Assembly: GCA_947086655.1 (NCBI GenBank)
Contig: CAMTZM010000003.1
Location: 62,001 to 126,000, forward strand
Direction: 5' to 3'
Length of the DNA: 64,000 nucleotides
From: an uncultured Eubacteriaceae bacterium
GTDB lineage: Bacteria; Bacillota; Clostridia; Lachnospirales; CAG-274
Part shown: piece after piece, positions 18,045 to 26,227 of the stretch
Numbering within the stretch: position 1 is the stretch's first letter
How the letters are laid out: every line of letters begins with the position of its first letter
Position numbers and translations under genes: made by a program
The notes under the pieces: model-generated
Seen by the model: the letters and a program-made list of their open reading frames with translations, nothing else
The model's database searches: none
What the model was told of the DNA's origin: nothing

Positions 18045-18809
18045 ATGAGTTTTTTTAAACAGATTGTTAATGCGTGCTACGCTTTTGATAAATATCATTT
18101 ACTTGTAAAGGTAAGTTTACCAAAGGTGCTTTTTTATCTTTTTGTCATAACAGTATTACAGCTTATAGTAATGCTTATGCCTATTTGTGCAGAATATGTG
18201 GAAAAAGGAGGAATTACGGGTATAATTGATAAATATATACCTGAATTTGAGATAAAAGACGGTGTATTTTATTGTGATAAAAAAATTAATTATGTTGATG
18301 ATTTGGCAGATAGTATAATTATTGTAGATTCAGACAAAGTTTTTGATGAAGAAGTATTTGACGGGCATATGTTAGGTATTGCTGTTGATAAGGAAAAAAT
18401 AATGAGCCGCCATTTTAAAACATCTGTAAGTTATTTCAGATATTTTAAAACAAACGGCGTCATAAATAAAAGTTTTATATATACTTTACTTCCTTTTATA
18501 AGATTAGCGTTTATCGTTTCAGCAATAATTATTTTAGTTATGGCATATTGTACTACAATTTTCAATTCTATTTTAGTTGCATTTATGGCGTTTTTAATTA
18601 ATTTAATAATAAGTTCTTACATTAAAAATGTAGAATATTTTAAACTTGCTGTTTATGTACAGACAATGCCTGTTATTTTACAAATGTCACTATATTTTAT
18701 AGGCGTAAGTATGCCTTCAATGGTTTATATAGCGGTTATAGGTTTATATATTTATTTTGCTCTTAAAAATATTAAAAAGCAGGAAGGTATGATTATTGCT
18801 GTTGTTTAA
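18045..18809 (+). CDS. DUF1189-like multi-pass membrane protein
   Basis: A 254-residue membrane protein with one TM helix near residues 25-50, an extracellular domain of about 100 residues, and then four TM helices (about 145-250). The overall plan, and the opening FFKQIVNACYAFDKYHLLVK, fit the DUF1189 family of Firmicutes, whose function is not established. The start is ATG behind AAGGAGTG. Its 3' end overlaps the end of the convergent malic-enzyme gene by 17 bp, so neither has a private terminator. Confidence 0.75.
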   Translation: MSFFKQIVNACYAFDKYHLLVKVSLPKVLFYLFVITVLQLIVMLMPICAEYVEKGGITGIIDKYIPEFEIKDGVFYCDKKINYVDDLADSIIIVDSDKVFDEEVFDGHMLGIAVDKEKIMSRHFKTSVSYFRYFKTNGVINKSFIYTLLPFIRLAFIVSAIIILVMAYCTTIFNSILVAFMAFLINLIISSYIKNVEYFKLAVYVQTMPVILQMSLYFIGVSMPSMVYIAVIGLYIYFALKNIKKQEGMIIAVV

Positions 18810-19974
18810 ATGAAACACCAGATTTTACAGCGGCGTCTGCTACCATTTCTGCTATTTTGCGGCTTACATCTTTGTTAAATGGAGACGGTATTATTATACC
18901 GTTTTTTATGTCGTCTTCTGTAACAAGTTCAGCGATGGCTTTAGCCGCCGCAAGTTTCATTTCCATATTTATATCTGAAGCACGAACGTCAAGAGCACCT
19001 CTAAATATTCCGGGGAAAGCAAGTACGTTATTTATTTGATTTGGATAATCGCTTCTTCCGGTAGCTACAATATATGCTCCGGCAGCTTTTGCTTTATCCG
19101 GCATTATTTCAGGAGTAGGATTTGCCATTGCGAAAATTATAGGTTTGTCAGCCATTGACTTTATCATTTCTTCAGTAACAAGATTAGGAGCTGATACTCC
19201 TATAAAAATATCTGCATCTTTTATTATGTCTTTTAATGTTCCGTGTTTTTTATGAGGGTTTGTTATTTTAGCAAGTTCATTTAAGCTATTGTCATCATAT
19301 TTTATATCAGAAGATATTACACCATTTATATTTGACATTGTTATATCTTTTATACCGGCATGAATAAGAAGTTTGGCTATTGCAGCTCCGGCAGCTCCGG
19401 CTCCGGACATCGCAACCGATACTTCTGATATTTTTTTGCCTACTGCTTTTAAAGCGTTTGTTATTCCGGCAAGCACTACAACAGCAGTTCCATGCTGGTC
19501 GTCATGAAATACAGGTATATCGCATACTTTTTTTAACTTTTCCTCTATCTCGAAACAGTAAGGCGCTCCTATATCCTCTAAATTTATTCCTCCGAAACTT
19601 CCCGAAAACAAGCTTATAGCTTTTACTATTTCATCAGGGTCTTTTGAGCGGATACATAAAGGTATTGCATCTATTCCTCCAAATTCTTTAAATAATATAC
19701 ATTTTCCCTCCATTACAGGCATACCGGCTTCAGGGCCTATATCTCCAAGTCCAAGTATAGCTGTGCCGTTTGTTATAACAGCTACTGTATTCCATCGGCG
19801 TGTAAGAGAGTAAGAGAGTTCAGGATTTTCTTTTATAGCTGTACATGCCTCGGCTACTCCGGGAGTATAAGCAATAGATAAATCATGAGGAGTTTTTAAT
19901 TCAGCTCTTGATATTACTTCTATTTTACCTTTCCATTGTTTATGTTTTTCAAGTGCTTCTTTTTTAATATCCAT
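18793..19974 (-). CDS. NAD(P)-dependent malic enzyme
   Basis: A 393-residue short bacterial malic enzyme that converts malate to pyruvate and CO2. Family motifs include SIAYTPGVAEAC, a Lys in MEGKCILFKEFGGIDAIP, INLEDIGAP, FHDDQHGTAVV (metal ligands), the Rossmann motif SGAGAAGAAIAKLL, and MANPTPEI. The length is normal for the single-domain clostridial type without a phosphotransacetylase tail. The start is ATG 19974 with GGAAGAAATTAC upstream, a weak site. The gene is transcribed alone, divergent from the phosphoglucomutase gene. Cofactor preference cannot be settled from sequence by eye. Confidence 0.95.
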   Translation of the reverse strand: MDIKKEALEKHKQWKGKIEVISRAELKTPHDLSIAYTPGVAEACTAIKENPELSYSLTRRWNTVAVITNGTAILGLGDIGPEAGMPVMEGKCILFKEFGGIDAIPLCIRSKDPDEIVKAISLFSGSFGGINLEDIGAPYCFEIEEKLKKVCDIPVFHDDQHGTAVVVLAGITNALKAVGKKISEVSVAMSGAGAAGAAIAKLLIHAGIKDITMSNINGVISSDIKYDDNSLNELAKITNPHKKHGTLKDIIKDADIFIGVSAPNLVTEEMIKSMADKPIIFAMANPTPEIMPDKAKAAGAYIVATGRSDYPNQINNVLAFPGIFRGALDVRASDINMEMKLAAAKAIAELVTEDDIKNGIIIPSPFNKDVSRKIAEMVADAAVKSGVSFKQQQ

Positions 19975-20195
19975 TTTTGTAATTTCTTCCTTTCTTAAAA
20001 TTTTAAAGTTATATTTTATATTATAATCATAGTAACACTTTGACTTTTTATATTCAAGAGAAATGCCTATTATTTTTCGGTTTTAAATAGTATATTAACT
20101 TAAATATAAAAAATAGTTAAAAATAGGCTTGTAATAATTACGTTAAAAATATATAATATTTATGTAAGGAAATATTTATAGAAAGAGGGATTTTT

Positions 20196-21932
20196 ATGGA
20201 ATATATGGATATTTACAAACAATGGCTTACTGACAGTAGTTTTGACGATGCAACAAAAGAAGAACTTAAAAAAATTGAAAACGACGAAAATGAAATCAAA
20301 GAAAGATTTTACAAAGATTTAGAGTTTGGTACAGGAGGATTAAGAGGTATTATTGGTGCCGGAACAAACAGAATGAATATATATACTGTCAGCAAAGCTA
20401 CGCAAGGGTTTGCTAATTATCTTATTAAACAAAATGAAAATGCTAAAAGTATGGGTGTTGCAATTGCATATGATTCAAGAAATATGTCACCTGAGTTTGC
20501 GGAAACAGCAGCGCTTGTTTTAAATGGAAATGGTATTAAAACATATTTATTTGATGAGTTAAGACCTACGCCTATGCTTTCATTTGCTGTAAGGCATTTA
20601 GGATGTATAGGAGGCATTGTAGTTACAGCAAGTCATAATCCTCCGGAATATAATGGTTACAAAGTTTATGGGGAAGATGGCGGTCAAGTTCCTTTTCCTA
20701 AGGATATGGAAATAATTAAAGAGGTTGAGGCTGTTTCTGATTTTAAATTAATTAAGAAAGCTGATAAAAAAGATGCTGAAGAAAAAGGATTATTTACAAT
20801 TATAGGAAAAGAAGTTGACGATGCTTATGTTAAAGAGGTTAAGTCTCAAAGCATAAATCCGGATGTTATTAAGAGACAGTCAAATCTTAAAATTGTTTAT
20901 ACTCCGCTTCACGGCACTGGAAACAAACCTGTAAGACGTGTTCTTTCAGAAATGGGATTTACAGATGTACATGTTGTTCCTGAGCAGGAAAAGCCGGATA
21001 GTCAATTTTCTACGGTAGGATATCCTAATCCTGAAGACCCTAAAGCTTTTACACTTGCCTTAAAGCTTGCCGATGAGATTAAAGCTGATATAGTTGTTGG
21101 TACTGACCCTGACGCTGATAGAGTAGGCGCTGTTGTTAAAAACAGCAATGGTGAGTATGTTGTTTTATCTGGAAATATGACAGGTGTTCTTTTAACTGAA
21201 TACATTTTGTCTCAGAAGAAGGAAAAAGGCGAACTTCCTGATAATGCTGCTGTTATTTCAACAATTGTATCTACTGATTTAACAAAGAAAATTACAAAAG
21301 CTTATAATGTTGATTATTTTGAAGTTTTGACAGGTTTTAAATATATAGGTGAGAAAATAAAGAATTTTGAAAAAACAGGAAGCAATACTTATGTTTTCGG
21401 TTTTGAAGAAAGTTATGGCTGTCTTGCCGGTACATATGCAAGAGATAAAGATGCTGTTGTAGCTACAATGCTTATATGTGAACTTGCAGCTTTTTATAAA
21501 GAAAAAGGCATGTCTCTTTATGAAGGAATACAGGAAGTTTATAAAAAATACGGTTATTCAAATGAAACAATTAAATCAATAACTTTAAAGGGCATTGAAG
21601 GCGCTGAAAATATGAAGAAGATTATGGATTCGCTTAGAAATGATGCTCCGGCAGAGATAAGCGGTTCAAAGGTTCTTGAAATTAGAGATTACTTAAAAGG
21701 TACATTTAAAAACTTTAGTTCTAATGAAGAAGGCAAAGTTAATCTTCCTCAATCAAATGTTCTTTATTACATACTTGAAAATGGTACATGGTTCTGTGTA
21801 CGTCCGTCAGGTACTGAACCTAAAATAAAAGTTTATTTCGGTTCTGAGGGAAAATCTATGGAAGAAGCCGAGAAGAACAATTCAAGTGCTATTGATGGCG
21901 TTATGGCTATTGTTGATGATATTTTAAAATAA
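20196..21932 (+). CDS. pgcA: Phosphoglucomutase/phosphomannomutase (PgcA type)
   Basis: A 578-residue alpha-D-phosphohexomutase interconverting glucose-1-phosphate and glucose-6-phosphate, feeding glycogen, UDP-glucose and wall polymers. The four signature loops are present: the phosphoserine loop VVTASHNPPEYNGYKVY, the metal loop GTDPDADRVG, the sugar loop GFEESYGCLAG and the phosphate loop RPSGTEPKIKVYF. Length matches the PgcA/YhxB group rather than GlmM. The start is ATG 20196 behind AGAAAGAGGG. It appears monocistronic and ends in a strong terminator shared with pcrA. The enzyme class is secure; the symbol is by closest group. Confidence 0.93.
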   Translation: MEYMDIYKQWLTDSSFDDATKEELKKIENDENEIKERFYKDLEFGTGGLRGIIGAGTNRMNIYTVSKATQGFANYLIKQNENAKSMGVAIAYDSRNMSPEFAETAALVLNGNGIKTYLFDELRPTPMLSFAVRHLGCIGGIVVTASHNPPEYNGYKVYGEDGGQVPFPKDMEIIKEVEAVSDFKLIKKADKKDAEEKGLFTIIGKEVDDAYVKEVKSQSINPDVIKRQSNLKIVYTPLHGTGNKPVRRVLSEMGFTDVHVVPEQEKPDSQFSTVGYPNPEDPKAFTLALKLADEIKADIVVGTDPDADRVGAVVKNSNGEYVVLSGNMTGVLLTEYILSQKKEKGELPDNAAVISTIVSTDLTKKITKAYNVDYFEVLTGFKYIGEKIKNFEKTGSNTYVFGFEESYGCLAGTYARDKDAVVATMLICELAAFYKEKGMSLYEGIQEVYKKYGYSNETIKSITLKGIEGAENMKKIMDSLRNDAPAEISGSKVLEIRDYLKGTFKNFSSNEEGKVNLPQSNVLYYILENGTWFCVRPSGTEPKIKVYFGSEGKSMEEAEKNNSSAIDGVMAIVDDILK

Positions 21933-21950
21933 ATATTATTTTTAAAATAC

Positions 21951-21996
21951 AAAGTAAGTCCCAAAGCTTTTTAAGCTTTGGGACTTACTTTTTTTA
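21951..21996. terminator. Bidirectional terminator between pgcA-like gene and pcrA
   Basis: A 19-bp perfect stem (21951-21969 with 21973-21991), a 3-nt loop and a T-run on the plus strand. The minus side has an A-rich ascending arm, so it can serve both convergent genes. Confidence 0.92.
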
Positions 21997-22019
21997 CTTA
22001 TATTTATTATAAACATATT

Positions 22020-24260
22020 TTAAATTTTTTGAAGTTTTGATAATGCTGCCATAAATTTCTTTTTTCCCGTTGAAGGAAATTCCACGGTTATTTCAAAATC
22101 AGCTCCGGCAGGCATAATATCTATAACGGTACCAACTCCATATTTAAGTTGTTTTATTTTATCTCCAATTTCAAAGTCAATTTTAACATTTTTAGGCGCT
22201 AAAGTATTGTTATAATTTTCAGCGCCTTTTGTACTATATTCGGCATGATGTTTAAAAGATGATGTTTTAGCAGCTCCGCTTATTATTTTAACTTCTTGAA
22301 AATCGGATAAATGTTTTTTGTTTGTTTGTGTATCTAAGCTGTAAGTTTCCAAAAGTTCCATTGGAAGTTCATCAAAAAAGCGTGACGGCAAATTTGAGTT
22401 ATACTGTCCGTTTTGAAGTCTTGACTTAGCACAGGTTATATAAAGTTTTTCCTTTGCCCTTGTTATAGCCACATAACAAAGCCTTCGTTCTTCCTCAACT
22501 GCCGATGGGCTGGGGTCGAGCGTACTTCGGTAGCTTGGAAATATTCCTTCTTCAAAACCTATTAAAAATACCGTAGGAAATTCCAGTCCTTTTGAACTAT
22601 GTATTGTCATTAATACAACTGTATCAGAATCCTCTGAATAATTATCTATATCTGCTACAAGTGCAACTTCTTCTAAAAATGATGATAATGATGGTTCTTC
22701 TGAAATATTTTCAAATTCAATAGCTTTTGACAGAAGTTCATTAAGGTTTTCTATTCTTCCGTTTGCCTCTTCTGTTCCCTCTGCTTGAAGCTCATTAATA
22801 TATCCGGTTTTTGACAATATTTCATTTATTAAGTCGTATATAGAAGATGTTTTTGAAAATTCTTTCAATTCTTCTATTATATTTATAAATTCATTAATTT
22901 TTTTTGTCCTTGTTTTTAATTCTGTTATTTCTTCAATTCTAAAAAGTGATTCATATAAAGAAATATTATTTTCATCGGCAAAAGCTGTAAGTTTATCTAA
23001 AGTTGATGCTCCTATGCCTCTTTTAGGAACATTTATAATTCTTTGTATATTTGTATTATCATAAGGGTTATAAAGAAGTTTCATATATCCTAACACATCT
23101 TTTATTTCTTTTCTGCTGTAAAAAGGAACACCGCCAAAAAGTCTGTAAGGTATAGCGTTTTTTACAAGTCGGTCTTCTATTGTACGGGATAATGAGTTAT
23201 TACGGTATAAAATAGCGAAGTCGCTGTATTTTCCACCGTTTTCAACAGCTTTTTTTATTTCATCAGCAATAAATAAAGTTTCATCTAAATCATTATTAGC
23301 ACGATAAAATTTTATTTTTTCTCCTTTTCCTTTATCTGTCCATAATGTCTTTGATTTACGTCCTATATTATTTTTGATTACATTATTAGCGGCTTTTAGT
23401 ATTGTTTCGGTCGAACGATAATTTTGTTCAAGTTTTATAATAGCTGCTCCTGTAAAATCTTTTTCAAAGTTTAGTATGTTTCTTATATCTGCACCTCTAA
23501 AGCCATATATACTTTGGTCGTCGTCTCCAACAACGCATATATTTTTATATTTTGCGCTTAAAAGCCTTATTAAGCTGTATTGACAAGCGTTTGTGTCCTG
23601 ATATTCGTCTATAAGTATGTATTTAAAACGCTCTTGATATTTTTCAAGTATATCTGGATACTGCATAAAAATTTGTACAGTTTTAAATATTAAGTCATCA
23701 AAATCGAGAGCGTTATTTTGTTTTAAGTAACTTTGGTATTTAGTATATACATTGGATATTGTTTTCATCCTGTAATCATTTTCAACAGTTTTTTTATATG
23801 ATGCAGCCGATATAAGATTATTTTTTAGTGAACTTATTTCATTTGCAATAGATTTTGGAGAAAAATTTTTTTCATTTATATTTAATTTTTTTAATATATC
23901 TTTTATTAACCGTTGTGAGTCATCGGCGTCATATATTGAAAAATGGGTTTCATACCCCAATATATTTATTTCACGCCTTAATATACGTACACATGACGAA
24001 TGGAATGTACTTATCCATACGTCATTTCCATAAGGTGTAGCTGCTGCTACTCTTTGTTTCATTTCTCCGGCGGCTTTGTTTGTAAATGTTATAGCCATTA
24101 TATTAAATGGTCTTACTCCATTTTCAATCAGATAAGCGATTCTTTTTGTCAAAACGCCGGTTTTGCCGGAGCCGGCGCCGGCAAGAAGCAAAAGAGGCCC
24201 TTCTGTTGTTTTTACAGCTTCTTTTTGCGCCGGATTTAAGTTATTTAATAAATTTGACAT
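22020..24260 (-). CDS. pcrA: ATP-dependent DNA helicase PcrA/UvrD
   Basis: A 746-residue superfamily 1A helicase for repair and replication of blocked DNA. All motifs are visible: Q motif LNPAQKEAV, Walker A GAGSGKT (28-34), Ia AITFTNKAAGEM, Walker B DEYQDTN, motif III GDDDQSIYGFRGA, motif IV LEQNYRST, motif V VFLIGFEEGIFP and motif VI YVAITRAKEKLY. The C-terminal Tudor-like region GDKIKQLKYGVGTVIDI is typical of PcrA. The start is ATG 24260 with AAGGAGAATAAAAA upstream. The yerC-like gene lies 25 bp upstream, as near pcrA in bacilli. Confidence 0.97.
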   Translation of the reverse strand: MSNLLNNLNPAQKEAVKTTEGPLLLLAGAGSGKTGVLTKRIAYLIENGVRPFNIMAITFTNKAAGEMKQRVAAATPYGNDVWISTFHSSCVRILRREINILGYETHFSIYDADDSQRLIKDILKKLNINEKNFSPKSIANEISSLKNNLISAASYKKTVENDYRMKTISNVYTKYQSYLKQNNALDFDDLIFKTVQIFMQYPDILEKYQERFKYILIDEYQDTNACQYSLIRLLSAKYKNICVVGDDDQSIYGFRGADIRNILNFEKDFTGAAIIKLEQNYRSTETILKAANNVIKNNIGRKSKTLWTDKGKGEKIKFYRANNDLDETLFIADEIKKAVENGGKYSDFAILYRNNSLSRTIEDRLVKNAIPYRLFGGVPFYSRKEIKDVLGYMKLLYNPYDNTNIQRIINVPKRGIGASTLDKLTAFADENNISLYESLFRIEEITELKTRTKKINEFINIIEELKEFSKTSSIYDLINEILSKTGYINELQAEGTEEANGRIENLNELLSKAIEFENISEEPSLSSFLEEVALVADIDNYSEDSDTVVLMTIHSSKGLEFPTVFLIGFEEGIFPSYRSTLDPSPSAVEEERRLCYVAITRAKEKLYITCAKSRLQNGQYNSNLPSRFFDELPMELLETYSLDTQTNKKHLSDFQEVKIISGAAKTSSFKHHAEYSTKGAENYNNTLAPKNVKIDFEIGDKIKQLKYGVGTVIDIMPAGADFEITVEFPSTGKKKFMAALSKLQKI

Positions 24261-24285
24261 TTTTTATTCTCCTTGGTCTGTTTTA

Positions 24286-24603
24286 TTATTTTTGCTCTCT
24301 TTCTTCTTCAATTTTTTCGTTTTTTAATCTGTTAAAAACGAGTTCATATCCATCGCACCCGTAATTAAGTGACCTGTTTACACGGCTTATTGTAGCAGTT
24401 GACGCTCCGGTTTCTTGTCCTATTTCTGTATATGTAGCGCCTTTTATTAAAAGTCTTGCTACGTCAAGACGCTGTGCAAGGCTTTTAATTTCGTGTATTG
24501 TGCAAAGGTCTTCAAAAAAATTGTAACATTCTTCAAGGTTTTTAAGTTTTAGTATACCTAAAAACAAGTTGTCTATTGATTCATTTTTTAATTTTTTATT
24601 CAT
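24286..24603 (-). CDS. yerC: YerC/YecD family TrpR-like DNA-binding protein
   Basis: A 105-residue helical protein of the TrpR superfamily YerC group. The helix-turn-helix is SLAQRLDVARLLIKGATYTE followed by EIGQETGASTATISRVNRSL. The N-terminal ILKLKNLEECYNFFEDLCT matches the family. Ligand and target genes are not known. It sits directly upstream of pcrA (25 bp gap), an arrangement also known in Bacillus. The start is ATG 24603; the upstream GGCGAGGTG is a plausible ribosome binding site. Confidence 0.92.
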   Translation of the reverse strand: MNKKLKNESIDNLFLGILKLKNLEECYNFFEDLCTIHEIKSLAQRLDVARLLIKGATYTEIGQETGASTATISRVNRSLNYGCDGYELVFNRLKNEKIEEEREQK

Positions 24604-24752
24604 AAAAACACCTCGCCATTATAATAATGCGGCAAAGCTGTCTGCCTTTTTTATTTTATCATTTTGAGCATTATAAGTAAAGGTTCATATTTCCGCTTTA
24701 ATATAAAGAAATAAAAGCGTATTTATTAAATTTTTGTATATAGTATTTAGTA

Positions 24753-25463
24753 TTATTTTCCAATATGTTTTTTTAAAAGTTCTTTATTTGTATTAAGTAT
24801 AAGATTTTCTGGTATAGAGATGTTTTCTATTATTTTTTCTATATTTGAAAAATTGCCTATATCGCTGCAATAATGAGCGTCACTTCCTAACACTATACAA
24901 GTGTTTTGTTTTACGCATTCCTCCAAAATAGTGCAAATAGTTTCTGTTCCGCCGAATCGTGGGTTTAATGGATTAAGAGATGTATTATTTATTTCTATTG
25001 CAGTATTTGTTTTTTTTGCGTAATATACGACTTCTTTTATATCAAATGGATATCGAGGGTCTCCGGGGTGTCCAAGTATGTGTATATTGGGATTTTTCAT
25101 AGTATTAATCATTGCCTGTGTGTTTTCTTCTTTTGTCATAGGGGCTATACATGGAATGTGAAGACTTGCTATTACTATATCAAGTTTTTTAAGGGCGTTA
25201 TTGTTTAAATCGACAGTACCGTTTTTATCCAATATGTTGACTTCAGCTCCTTTTAATATTTCAACGTCTTTAATATATTTTGGTATTACATGAAGGTTTG
25301 AAAAATATAGTTTATGAGAGGAACCGGGCATCTTAGGAGCGTGGTCAGTTACAGCGATAAGTTCAAGACCTTTTTCATAAGCTGACAAAGCGTTTTCGGT
25401 AACGGTTGAATATGCGTGCCCGCTTGCAATTGTGTGACAATGTACATCTAATATAAATTTCAT
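24753..25463 (-). CDS. PHP-domain phosphoesterase (YcdX type)
   Basis: A 236-residue metal-dependent hydrolase of the PHP family. Metal-site motifs occur in order: DVHCHTIASGH, VTDHAP, GAEVNI, ASLHIP, ILGHPGDPR, AIEINN and LGSDAHYCSDIG, which together give the trinuclear site typical of YcdX. The substrate is probably a small phosphate ester, not defined here. The start is ATG 25463 behind GAAAGAGGGT. The gap after it toward the yerC gene contains no clear terminator. Confidence 0.9.
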   Translation of the reverse strand: MKFILDVHCHTIASGHAYSTVTENALSAYEKGLELIAVTDHAPKMPGSSHKLYFSNLHVIPKYIKDVEILKGAEVNILDKNGTVDLNNNALKKLDIVIASLHIPCIAPMTKEENTQAMINTMKNPNIHILGHPGDPRYPFDIKEVVYYAKKTNTAIEINNTSLNPLNPRFGGTETICTILEECVKQNTCIVLGSDAHYCSDIGNFSNIEKIIENISIPENLILNTNKELLKKHIGK

Positions 25464-25496
25464 TTGTGTTACCCTCTTTCATAATTATAATTTGTA

Positions 25497-25537
25497 TTAA
25501 GTAAACACCGCACAATTATAATTTTATAATTTTTAAT
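25497..25537. repeat. Partial copy of the MITE-like terminal repeat
   Basis: TTAAGTAAACACCGCACAAT followed by TATAATTTTATAATTTTT matches the left end of the 42978 element with few changes. A clear right end was not found. Confidence 0.55.
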
Positions 25538-25564
25538 TATATTTTAATTTTCTGTATAAAAAAG

Positions 25565-25601
25565 CTCTTAATATAATTTTATATTATGTTTAAGAGTTTT
25601 T
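25565..25601. terminator. Isolated bidirectional terminator-like hairpin
   Basis: CTCTTAA (25565-25571) pairs with TTAAGAG (25590-25596), with extra A-T pairs inside. Ts follow on the plus strand and As precede. It lies between divergent genes, so neither known gene ends here. Confidence 0.5.
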
Positions 25602-25874
25602 ATATTATTGCGAATATTTTTATAAAATAAAAATATTCATATTCTTTGACTATAATTTTTTGAGTATATTTCATTTTTTATACATATTGCTAAAATCAGT
25701 ATTTACTTATGTTTATTATATCATATTTTACCTGTATACATTAAGTATATATTAATGTTATAATAAAAATCAGTTAATGCCTTTATTTTTTTAGTAAATA
25801 CTGATTTAAAATATAAAAGTTTAATTGGTATTTGCTTTATAAGGCATATTAACAAATGTAAGGGTGTGATTGTT

Positions 25875-26114
25875 GTGAGAGTTTTAAAGAAAGTATCGGT
25901 TATTAAAGCTGAAATTGATGAAATATACTGTAATAAATGCGGCAGTAAAATAGAAAAAGACTCTTTCGGAAATTTCAGCGACCATTTGCATATTGAAAAA
26001 GCATGGGGATATCATTCTGACAAAGATGGACAGATTGATAGCTTTGATTTATGTGAAAAGTGTTATAATGAGCTTATAAATAATTTTAAAATCAGTCCTT
26101 ATGAAAATAAATAA
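25875..26114 (+). CDS. Small zinc-ribbon protein of unknown function
   Basis: A 79-residue protein with two CxxC pairs, CNKCGSKIEKD near the N-terminus and LCEKCYNELINNF near the C-terminus. They flank a central segment with HLHIEKAWGYHSDKDG. Such four-Cys small proteins are common in Firmicutes and probably bind one zinc; no function is established that I can name. I prefer GTG 25875 (TAAGGGTGTG upstream) over GTG 25866. The amidase gene follows after about 110 bp with its own promoter. Confidence 0.75.
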   Translation: MRVLKKVSVIKAEIDEIYCNKCGSKIEKDSFGNFSDHLHIEKAWGYHSDKDGQIDSFDLCEKCYNELINNFKISPYENK

Positions 26115-26140
26115 TTAATGACAAATTAAAGTTTTAACAA

Positions 26141-26169
26141 TTGTTTTAATTTGGATAATATAGTATAAT
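26141..26169 (+). promoter_or_regulatory. sigma-A type promoter of the amidase gene
   Basis: TTGTTT (26141-26146), 17 bp, TATAAT (26164-26169), 58 bp before the start at 26228. Confidence 0.55.
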
Positions 26170-26227
26170 GGTTAAATACAGAAAAATTTGTTGTTAGTTA
26201 TTTATTATTCAGAGGATTGGTGAAATA

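Larger units (their letters stand above)
25464..25874. other. Repeat-rich intergenic region
   Basis: About 410 bp between divergent genes with no gene visible. It holds a partial copy of the MITE-like terminal repeat (25497-25537), an isolated terminator-like hairpin (25565-25601) and an inverted repeat AAATCAGTATTTACT / AGTAAATACTGATTT about 85 bp apart (around 25693-25805). A stretch near 25828-25840 loosely resembles the other end of the MITE-like element. Confidence 0.55.
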
